Part shown: positions 1 through 6,062 of the stretch, piece by piece | How the letters are laid out: each line of letters begins with the position of its first letter | How positions within the stretch are numbered: the first letter of the stretch is position 1 | Source of the DNA: CAYZEZ01 sp964477295 | GTDB taxonomy: Bacteria > Bacteroidota > Bacteroidia > Bacteroidales > SM23-62 | Length of the DNA stretch: 11,071 bases | Reading direction: 5' to 3' | NCBI GenBank assembly: GCA_964477295.1 | Contig: CAYZEZ010000164.1 | Location: forward strand, 1 to 11,071 | Made by a program: the position numbers and the translations under genes | Notes under the pieces: generated by a model | Databases searched by the model: none | Told to the model about the DNA's origin: nothing | What the model saw: only the letters and a program-made list of their open reading frames with translations

Positions 1-1010
1 GCTATGCACAGAGATACCAGTTCACCATCAGGAAAGCATGGTATCAGACGTGGATCTTCAGGATCGCAGTATTCTTATTGGTTATAGTATCAGCCTGGTT
101 ATTTTACAAGGGCCGTATCAAGGCAATCGAGGCCCAGAAAAAGCGACTTGAAATCCTGGTCAGGGAAAGAACCCATGAACTGGAAGAGGCTAATATTGAA
201 ATTGAGGCGCAACGCGATCTTGCTACCCAGCAGAGAGATCAGATTTCGCAACAAAAAAAAGAAATCGAAGACAGCATTTATTATGCTGAAAGAATTCAAA
301 GATCCCTTTTACCTTCAAAAGTAATCCTCGAGAGTACCGTACCCGACTATTTTATTATGTTCCGGCCGAGGGACATCGTAAGCGGCGATTTTTACTGGTC
401 GAGCCGTGCGAATGGCAAACTGATTGTTACGGCAGCCGATTGCACCGGTCATGGTGTCCCCGGTGCATTTATGAGTATGCTTGGCATTGCTTTCCTGAAT
501 GAGATAGTTAATAAGCTAAAAGACTTAAACGCCAACGAAATATTAAACTATCTCAGGGATAAGATTATTCATGCACTAGGCCAGACCGGCAAAGAAGGAG
601 GATCAAAAGATGGTATGGACATGGCTCTTTGTATCATCGATCCGGAAGAGAGAATAATGCAGTATTCAGGAGCAAATAATCCCCTGTACCTGATCAGAAA
701 AGGAGAATTGATTGAAACAAAGGCCGATAAAATGCCAGTGGCAATTCATGAAGAGATGGCTCCCTTTACAAACCACAAAATTCAACTCGAAACGGGTGAT
801 AATGTATATCTTTTCTCCGATGGCTATGCTGATCAATTTGGAGGGCCAAAAGGAAAAAAATTCATGTACAAACCCCTGAAAAATCTGCTGGTCCGGATAG
901 CAGATCTCTCCATGACCGAACAACAAAAAATACTTGAAAAAACAATCGATGAATGGCAAGGTTCATTGGAACAAATTGATGATATGGTATTTATTGGCAT
1001 GAAAATTTGA
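1..1010 (+). CDS. Membrane-anchored SpoIIE/PP2C-type serine phosphatase, 5' end missing
   Basis: The frame is open from the window edge (first full codon at 3), giving 335 visible residues; the N-terminus lies outside. Residues 1-17 resemble the end of a Y_Y_Y sensor domain (RYQFTIRKAWYQTW). A membrane helix follows at about 18-35, then a charged coiled coil (about 40-90) with the usual VRERTHELEE linker. The rest is a SpoIIE-type PP2C phosphatase with its metal-binding motifs: DIVSGDFYW (D129), ADCTGHGVPGAF (D146), GMDMALCIID, FSDGYADQFGG (D273) and the terminal DD at 326-327. All expected acidic residues are present, so it should be active. Family knowledge: such proteins dephosphorylate phosphoserine/threonine, often on anti-sigma antagonists, in response to a periplasmic signal. 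The missing part is probably a beta-propeller or similar sensor (inference). No partner-switching gene is visible here. A TTG at 78 is only an internal codon, not the start. Confidence 0.9.
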   Translation, partial: YAQRYQFTIRKAWYQTWIFRIAVFLLVIVSAWLFYKGRIKAIEAQKKRLEILVRERTHELEEANIEIEAQRDLATQQRDQISQQKKEIEDSIYYAERIQRSLLPSKVILESTVPDYFIMFRPRDIVSGDFYWSSRANGKLIVTAADCTGHGVPGAFMSMLGIAFLNEIVNKLKDLNANEILNYLRDKIIHALGQTGKEGGSKDGMDMALCIIDPEERIMQYSGANNPLYLIRKGELIETKADKMPVAIHEEMAPFTNHKIQLETGDNVYLFSDGYADQFGGPKGKKFMYKPLKNLLVRIADLSMTEQQKILEKTIDEWQGSLEQIDDMVFIGMKI

Positions 1011-1025
1011 ATAATCTGCCAGTTG

Positions 1026-1057
1026 TTTGCAACTCTCCCCATATTGCCCTGTCTTTG
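1026..1057 (+). promoter_or_regulatory. Candidate Bacteroidota-type promoter for the outer-membrane protein gene
   Basis: TTTG at 1026-1029 and TGTCTTTG at 1050-1057 are separated by 20 bp. This resembles the Bacteroidota primary-sigma pattern of a -33 TTTG and a -7 TAnnTTTG, with one mismatch in the -7 element. Transcription would begin near 1065, leaving a leader of about 27 nt before the ATG at 1092. The match is by eye, and such short motifs also occur by chance. Confidence 0.4.
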
Positions 1058-1091
1058 ATGATAGAAACAAAAACCTTTAACAATTTCTGTT

Positions 1092-1667
1092 ATGAAAAAG
1101 TTACTATTTATCACATTTGGCTTCATTGTTTGCCTGAACCTGGCAGCACAGGATGATGATGAGATCCAGACCCTTTTCGGAAAAGGGACAAAGATCACCG
1201 GTTTTGGGGGCCCTTTCATGAATTTTACGGTAATCAATGGTGAGTTTGGTCATTTAATGGGTGGTGGCGGAGGAGTTATCATGAATGGATTTTTCTTCGG
1301 TGGATACGGTGTGGGCCTGACAAATTATATTGAAAATATTGCCGGACGAGAAATTGAATTCGGACATGGTGGATTCTGGACAGGCTATTCCTTTTTTGGA
1401 TCAAAACCAATTCATCCATCCATATCAACACAGATTGGTTTCGGAGGAATATCAGTTAAAGATGAAGGCAGCTATTATTCATACAATGAAGAACCTGTTT
1501 TTGTTTTAAATCCAACGATCGAAGTTGAAATGAATTTTACCAAATTCTTTCGATTGAGCCTGGGTGCAAATTATCAATGGGTTCCGGGTGTTGATAAGAA
1601 TAACCTGACGACCCAGGATATGTCGGGCCCCGGTGTATTCCTCGGATTTAAATTCGGATGGTTTTAA
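1092..1667 (+). CDS. Small secreted glycine-rich protein, probable outer-membrane beta-barrel
   Basis: A 191-residue protein that I do not recognise as a named family. Residues 1-20 form a classical signal peptide (MKKLLFITFGFIVCLNLAAQ) with likely cleavage at the Ala-Ala/Gln boundary, followed by an acidic DDDE stretch. The mature part alternates aromatic or hydrophobic with small residues and is very glycine-rich around residues 55-75, including a run of five glycines. This fits beta-strands of a small barrel. It ends in GFKFGWF, and a C-terminal phenylalanine is typical of proteins inserted by the BAM complex. There are no catalytic motifs, lipobox or cysteine pairs. The start ATG is supported by the signal peptide. 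It lies 81 bp after the phosphatase gene with its own candidate promoter, so it may be transcribed independently. Outer-membrane location is inferred; a secreted or surface-attached beta-rich protein is the alternative. Confidence 0.75.
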   Translation: MKKLLFITFGFIVCLNLAAQDDDEIQTLFGKGTKITGFGGPFMNFTVINGEFGHLMGGGGGVIMNGFFFGGYGVGLTNYIENIAGREIEFGHGGFWTGYSFFGSKPIHPSISTQIGFGGISVKDEGSYYSYNEEPVFVLNPTIEVEMNFTKFFRLSLGANYQWVPGVDKNNLTTQDMSGPGVFLGFKFGWF

Positions 1668-1729
1668 CGTGAATTAACTTTATATATAATTCCGGGGCTG
1701 CTTTAAAAGATCATAAATTCATGCTATTA

Positions 1730-1790
1730 GTCATTCTGTCCCGCCGTGCCCTCCCGAGCATTCGGGGGGGAGTACTCGGGATCAGAATCT
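1730..1790 (+). repeat. Palindromic repeat unit A (long, nested hairpin)
   Basis: The unit begins GTCATTCTG (1730-1738) and ends CAGAATCT (1783-1790). ATTCTGTCCCG (1733-1743) pairs with 1777-1788 to form an outer stem with one bulged T at 1782. Inside it, CCCTCCCGA (1749-1757) pairs with TCGGGGGGG (1762-1770) around a GCAT loop, with one G-T wobble. The GC-rich stems stand out from the AT-rich surroundings. The ends match those of unit B in the opposite orientation. This looks like a REP/BIME-like dispersed palindrome, although copy number cannot be judged from one window. Confidence 0.6.
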
Positions 1791-1807
1791 AATTATCAGT
1801 TAGTTAT

Positions 1808-1833
1808 AGATCCTGAAACAAGTTCAGGATGAC
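1808..1833 (-). repeat. Palindromic repeat unit B (short, inverted relative to unit A)
   Basis: ATCCTGAA (1810-1817) and TTCAGGAT (1823-1830) form a perfect 8-bp stem around a 5-nt loop. Read on the minus strand the unit begins GTCATCCTG and ends CAGGATCT, the same frame of ends as unit A (GTCATTCTG ... CAGAATCT). It lies 17 bp from unit A in inverted orientation. From memory, this palindrome is widespread in intergenic DNA of Bacteroidota; I could not check that here. Confidence 0.6.
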
Positions 1834-1840
1834 TTAATTT

Positions 1841-1860
1841 TGTCTTTTTAGACAGCCTCA
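1841..1860 (-). repeat. Short hairpin next to unit B, possible mobile-element end or weak terminator
   Basis: TGTCT (1841-1845) and AGACA (1850-1854) pair around a TTTT loop. The minus strand reads TGAGGCTGTCTAAAAAGACA. A GAGGCTGTCT start resembles terminal inverted repeats of some IS and MITE elements, and I recall this string beside unit-B-like palindromes in Bacteroidota. No matching second end or target duplication is visible, so the element, if real, is incomplete or is simply a further part of the dispersed repeat. Confidence 0.35.
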
Positions 1861-1972
1861 TTCTTGTTTACAGCTGGTTTTTTCACCTGGTGTGGCACGG
1901 TTCATTCATCTCCCCTTCCACATTCCTAAAAAAACACTATTTTAGTTCCTAATTTCCGATACAACCGGAATT

Positions 1973-3538
1973 TTGGACACACAATCTTTCGACTATATCA
2001 TCATAGGCTCCGGATTCGGCGGCAGTGTTGCCGCTTTGCGACTGGTTGAAAAAGGCTACTCTGTACTGGTTCTTGAAAAAGGTAAAAGATATAATCCCGA
2101 AGATTTCCCACGGACCAACTGGAACCTGAAAAAATATCTCTGGCTTCCGGGTTTGTTTTGTTACGGTTTCCAGAAACTTACATTTTACCCCCAGGCAAGT
2201 ATACTCTCAGGAATAGGTGTGGGAGGTGGCAGCCTGGTTTATGCCAATACTCTTTTTTACCCTCCTGACAGTTTTTTCGAACATAATTCCTGGAAAAGAT
2301 TCCGCGACTGGAAACAAATCCTTTCTCCCTACTACCAGAAGGCAGATACCATGATGGGCAGGACGAAATATACAAACCTCAACGTGGAAGATAAAATACT
2401 ACAGGAAATTGCCGTTGATTTTGGAAGGAAAGAATCTTTCGATAGGGTGAATGTAGGCGTTTATCTTGGAGATACTGAAAAGGAAACCGACCCCTATTTT
2501 AATGGTAACGGACCTAAAAGAAAAGGATGCATCGAGTGCGGTGGTTGCATGGTTGGTTGCAGGGAAAATGCAAAAAATTCCCTTGATAAGAATTATCTCT
2601 TCTTTGCAGAAAAAATGGGTGCGGAATTACTTGCGGAAACGGAAGCTTATAAGGTTGACTACCAGGATAACCAATACCTGGTGTATACGCAACCCCTGAC
2701 ACGAAAAAATCCACAAAAAAGAACTGTTTTCAAATCAAAAGGAATTATACTGGCTGGCGGAACTTTAGGGACGCTAAAGTTGCTGTTACAGAACAAATAC
2801 CAATACAAAACACTCCATCAGATTTCGGACTGCCTGGGAGACAAAGTATTAACCAATTCAGAAACCCTTTGCGCTGTTTCGGGGATCAAACAGAAAATGA
2901 ACAATGGTCTGGCAATTACTTCTGTCTTCAATCCTGATGACAACACTCATATAGAAATTGTTAAATATCCTGATGGATCAAATGCATTGAAATGGTTTTT
3001 CTCATTATCTGCATCAGGAGCAGGAGGTAATTTTGTCAGAATTTTGAAACTCCTTGGGAAAACAATCACACATCCCGTTGCCTTTTTTAAGACTTTTTTT
3101 AATACTAAATGGTCCACCGGACTGATCATATTCCTGGTCATGCAACATATCGAAAATTATATGCAATTCCGATGGAAAAGAGGAATTTTTGGACACCGGT
3201 TAATAGTTATCAATGCCGGCCGGTATAAAGTACCGGCATATATTGATATCGGTCAGAGGGTAATGGAAAGCTATGCAGAAAAGACAAACGGAATAGCCCA
3301 GAATATTATTTTAGAAATCCTTTTCAACCGGCCAACCACTGCCCATATACTTGGTGGTTGTCCCATGTCTGATAACAGAAAAGAAGGGGTGATAGATGAC
3401 CTTTTCCGTGTTCATGGGTATCCCAACATGTATGTCGTTGACGGATCCGCCATGCAGGGCAACCCGGGTGTCAATCCAAGCTTCAGTATCCTTGCCATGG
3501 CAGAGTATGCAATGGATCAGGTCCCATCAAAAACTTAA
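1973..3538 (+). CDS. GMC-family FAD oxidoreductase, cholesterol-oxidase-like, with four-cysteine cluster
   Basis: A 521-residue flavoprotein. The N-terminus is a Rossmann FAD site, IIGSGFGG (residues 10-17) with the ribose-binding E35. GIGVGGGSLVYAN is the second FAD signature. The C-terminal GMC part carries the expected active-site pair H458 (TAHILGGCPM) and N501 (GNPGVNPSF), 43 residues apart. Residues 186-196, CIECGGCMVGC, hold four cysteines spaced C-x2-C-x2-C-x3-C, as I recall from the ChoD-like branch. Family knowledge: these enzymes oxidise a primary or secondary alcohol, such as a sterol or fatty alcohol, passing electrons to oxygen or another acceptor; the substrate here is unknown. 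There is no signal peptide, so a cytoplasmic or membrane-associated enzyme is likely; the segment near 380-395 is hydrophobic. The TTG start is chosen because a TAG at 1943-1945 lies in frame just upstream and no ATG fits the FAD motif. The ALDH gene follows after 51 bp. Confidence 0.88.
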   Translation: MDTQSFDYIIIGSGFGGSVAALRLVEKGYSVLVLEKGKRYNPEDFPRTNWNLKKYLWLPGLFCYGFQKLTFYPQASILSGIGVGGGSLVYANTLFYPPDSFFEHNSWKRFRDWKQILSPYYQKADTMMGRTKYTNLNVEDKILQEIAVDFGRKESFDRVNVGVYLGDTEKETDPYFNGNGPKRKGCIECGGCMVGCRENAKNSLDKNYLFFAEKMGAELLAETEAYKVDYQDNQYLVYTQPLTRKNPQKRTVFKSKGIILAGGTLGTLKLLLQNKYQYKTLHQISDCLGDKVLTNSETLCAVSGIKQKMNNGLAITSVFNPDDNTHIEIVKYPDGSNALKWFFSLSASGAGGNFVRILKLLGKTITHPVAFFKTFFNTKWSTGLIIFLVMQHIENYMQFRWKRGIFGHRLIVINAGRYKVPAYIDIGQRVMESYAEKTNGIAQNIILEILFNRPTTAHILGGCPMSDNRKEGVIDDLFRVHGYPNMYVVDGSAMQGNPGVNPSFSILAMAEYAMDQVPSKT

Positions 3539-3589
3539 CCCTGACTAATAAAAAATATATTTTAATCCCTATAAACGTACCCTAACAAT

Positions 3590-4966
3590 ATGAACGAACA
3601 TGAACTTAAAGAGCTCAATCAAAAGCAATTAGAATTCTTCCGCAAAGGATTAACTCTTCAACTTGATTATAGGATCGAAACATTAAATCTAATTAAAAAC
3701 CTGATAATTAAGTTTGAGAGTAAACTATTTGAAGCTTTGCATGAAGATCTCGGGAAACCCCCGTTTGAATCTTACGCAAGCGAAACAGGAATGGTATTGC
3801 AGGAATTAAACTTACTTATCAGGAACTTGAAGAGATGGGCACTTCCCAAAAGGGTTTACACCCCACTTGTTCATTTTATCGCAACCAGTAAAATTCAATA
3901 TGAACCATATGGAAGGGTATTGATCATTTCTCCATGGAACTACCCGTTTCAACTTCTGTTTAATCCATTAATAGGTGCAGTTTCAGCAGGGAATTGTATT
4001 GTTGCCAAACCTTCTAAACACGCCATTCATACTACTGCTGTAATGACTGAAATGATAAACAACCATTTTGATCATGAGTATATCCACATTATTGAAGGCA
4101 GCAGTGAAGTGAATCAGTTTTTACTTAAGCAGAAATATGACTATATCTTCTTTACCGGAAGTTCCACTGTTGCGAAGCAGGTTATGAGGGAAGCCTCCAA
4201 TAATCTCACACCGGTATCTCTTGAGCTGGGAGGGAAAAACCCGGCCATTGTAACTGCCGACGCCAACCTGAAACTGGCAGCTAAAAGAATTCTTTGGGGA
4301 AAGCTCCTGAATGCAGGCCAGTCATGTGTGGCTACTGATTATGTATTGGTTGATGCTTCTGTAAAACCAAAGTTGCTGGAAGAAATGAAACGCTTTATCA
4401 GAAAATGGTATGGAAATGATTCACAACAAAGTAAAGATCTTTGCCGGATTATTAACCTTGAAAACACACAAAGGCTACAAAAGTTAATCGATCCTGAAAA
4501 GACATTTTCCGGGGGCTTTTCAGATTTGGGGAAACGCTATATTGAGCCCACTATACTGGATGACGTGAAGGATTCTGATTCGGTTATGCAAGAGGAAATT
4601 TTCGGTCCCATTTTACCTGTACTTAGCTTTAAATCCCTCGATGAGGCTATAGAAAAGGTGATAAAAAGGCCATTGCCGCTTGCACTTTATATATTTTCCA
4701 ATTCAAGGAAAATACAAAAAACCATTATTGATAAAATCCAATCAGGCACAGTCTGTATCAATGAATCTGTGGTGCATTTTATCAATCCTTATCTACCATT
4801 TGGCGGAACAGGACAAAGCGGAATGGGACGCTATCATGGACGGTTTAGTTTTGAGAATTTTAGCTATAAGCGTCCAGTTATGAAGAAATCAAATATCCTG
4901 GACATCAATCTTCGATACCCACCTTATAAAAACAAAACCGGTATCATCAGGCTGTTTATGCGATAG
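3590..4966 (+). CDS. Aldehyde dehydrogenase, class 3-like
   Basis: A 458-residue protein of the length usual for class 3 (ALDH3/fatty-aldehyde type) enzymes, shorter than the roughly 490-residue class 1/2 enzymes. Visible motifs are ISPWNYPFQL (cofactor-site Asn), FFTGSSTVAK (NAD-binding turn), LELGGKNPAIV with the general base E212, NAGQSCVATDYV with the catalytic thiol C246, EEIFGPILPV, and PFGGTGQSGMGRYHG near the end. The 34-residue spacing of E212 and C246 is that of active ALDHs, and no key residue is missing. The reaction is NAD(P)-dependent oxidation of an aldehyde to a carboxylate. It follows the GMC oxidase by 51 bp on the same strand, suggesting co-transcription and sequential alcohol to aldehyde to acid conversion (inference). 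The C-terminal basic, hydrophobic tail (IIRLFMR) might aid membrane contact. Substrate candidates are medium- or long-chain fatty aldehydes or aromatic aldehydes. Confidence 0.92.
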   Translation: MNEHELKELNQKQLEFFRKGLTLQLDYRIETLNLIKNLIIKFESKLFEALHEDLGKPPFESYASETGMVLQELNLLIRNLKRWALPKRVYTPLVHFIATSKIQYEPYGRVLIISPWNYPFQLLFNPLIGAVSAGNCIVAKPSKHAIHTTAVMTEMINNHFDHEYIHIIEGSSEVNQFLLKQKYDYIFFTGSSTVAKQVMREASNNLTPVSLELGGKNPAIVTADANLKLAAKRILWGKLLNAGQSCVATDYVLVDASVKPKLLEEMKRFIRKWYGNDSQQSKDLCRIINLENTQRLQKLIDPEKTFSGGFSDLGKRYIEPTILDDVKDSDSVMQEEIFGPILPVLSFKSLDEAIEKVIKRPLPLALYIFSNSRKIQKTIIDKIQSGTVCINESVVHFINPYLPFGGTGQSGMGRYHGRFSFENFSYKRPVMKKSNILDINLRYPPYKNKTGIIRLFMR

Positions 4967-5004
4967 GATCTCTTCTAAAAGGTCTCTCCTTAACTCAATA
5001 GTAT

Positions 5005-5012
5005 TACATTTG
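5005..5012 (+). promoter_or_regulatory. Candidate -7 element almost touching the rsgA start codon
   Basis: TACATTTG at 5005-5012 is a full match to the Bacteroidota TAnnTTTG -7 consensus. It ends four bases before the ATG at 5017, so transcription from it would begin at or near the start codon and give a leaderless or almost leaderless mRNA. No clear TTTG lies at the expected -33 distance, which weakens the call. Confidence 0.3.
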
Positions 5013-5016
5013 TTAT

Positions 5017-5964
5017 ATGAGCAACAAAATAGGACTGGTAACAAAAACAGCCGGTAACCTGTATACGATCCTGTCAAAGGATAATATTAAAATCCCATGC
5101 AAGCTAACAGGGAAGTACAGGCTGGAGGGTCTGAAAAGCACCAATCCTGTTGTTGTGGGCGACCGGGTTGAATACTCCGTTGATGATAATGATCAGTTTG
5201 GCAGGATCACTGATGTTAAAGATCGAAAAAACTACATTATTCGGAAATCATCTAATTTGTCAAAATCGTACCAGGTGATCGCATCCAATCTCGATCTTTT
5301 ATTGCTAATGGCCACTATTGAATATCCAAAAACATATGCAGAATTTATTGACCGGTACCTGGTCACGGCAGAAGCTTATAATATCCCTGTTATTATCCTT
5401 TTCAACAAAACAGACCTTTACAGCCCGAAGCATCTTCAAATCATGGATGAGTGGAACAGGATGTATCAGGAAATTGGATATCAGTGTATGGCCATCACAG
5501 CGATCGATAACAAATCTGTAGAGAACTTAAAAAGTATCTTAAAGAATAAGATAACCTTAGTTGCAGGAAATTCAGGTGTTGGCAAATCGACCCTGATAAA
5601 TACTCTTGATCCAACATTAAAACCGCTGATTAAAGAGATATCAGATTATCATAAAAAAGGCAAGCATACCACGACGTTTGTTGAAATGTATTCCTTATCC
5701 TCAGGAGGATTTATTATTGATTCACCCGGCATAAAAGGATTCGGCCTCACTGACATGGAGGATGAACCTCTTTTTCATTATTTTCCAGAGTTTTTTGATA
5801 TATCAAAAGAGTGCAAATTTAATGATTGCATCCATATTAATGAACCCGGATGTGCTGTATTGGAAGCACTTGTTAAAGGGACAATCAGCCAGTTGAGATA
5901 TAAAAGCTATATTAGTCTGTTGAATGAGCAGGATGGGCCACATAAATACCGTGACAAATTTTAA
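5017..5964 (+). CDS. rsgA: Ribosome small-subunit-dependent GTPase A
   Basis: A 315-residue GTPase with the circularly permuted motif order that defines this family. G4 (FNKTDL, N130-D133) comes first, followed by G1/Walker A (GNSGVGKST, residues 184-192), the G2 region KHTTTFVEMY and G3 DSPGIKGFG (D235-G238). An N-terminal OB-fold (about 1-75) precedes the GTPase core. The C-terminal zinc finger is C266-x4-C271-x-H273-x5-C279. Family knowledge: RsgA binds the 30S subunit late in assembly, checks the decoding centre and hydrolyses GTP to release assembly factors; it is cytoplasmic. Every motif is intact. The ATG is well placed for the OB-fold, and a -7-like element lies just before it. The neighbours have no obvious functional link, and the gene is probably its own transcription unit, 50 bp after the ALDH gene. 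Confidence 0.97.
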   Translation: MSNKIGLVTKTAGNLYTILSKDNIKIPCKLTGKYRLEGLKSTNPVVVGDRVEYSVDDNDQFGRITDVKDRKNYIIRKSSNLSKSYQVIASNLDLLLLMATIEYPKTYAEFIDRYLVTAEAYNIPVIILFNKTDLYSPKHLQIMDEWNRMYQEIGYQCMAITAIDNKSVENLKSILKNKITLVAGNSGVGKSTLINTLDPTLKPLIKEISDYHKKGKHTTTFVEMYSLSSGGFIIDSPGIKGFGLTDMEDEPLFHYFPEFFDISKECKFNDCIHINEPGCAVLEALVKGTISQLRYKSYISLLNEQDGPHKYRDKF

Positions 5965-6062
5965 CACCGGATAATAGTTTTAGATTAATTTTCTTCCCGT
6001 TACTTGATGAAAATTTACCGATAACTCTTTTCTTTGTAAATGAGATCGGGAATTCGTAAAAT

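Larger units (their letters stand above)
1668..1972. other. Non-coding intergenic region rich in hairpins
   Basis: About 305 bp without a credible gene on either strand. It holds three inverted-repeat structures (1730-1790, 1808-1833, 1841-1854), described separately. None is followed by a clear T-run in the direction of transcription apart from the T's in the loop of the third, so they are not textbook terminators, although they could still slow or stop transcription from the upstream gene. The last 50 bp contain TATTTTAG (1938-1945), a one-mismatch match to a Bacteroidota -7 element, without a convincing -33 partner. Confidence 0.6.

Noticed and set aside
1021..1034. Hairpin AGTTG-TTTG-CAACT after the phosphatase gene as a terminator
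   Set aside because: The stem is only 5 bp, AT-rich and not followed by a T-run. Its loop overlaps the candidate -33 element.
833..1237. Minus-strand open frame of 134 residues
   Set aside because: It runs antisense to the phosphatase end and the outer-membrane gene start, with no domain-like pattern. It is a shadow of the coding strand.
1730..1860. CRISPR array or tRNA in the hairpin-rich intergenic region
   Set aside because: There are no regularly spaced direct repeats and no cloverleaf with a TTCGA-type T-arm. The structures are inverted, not direct.
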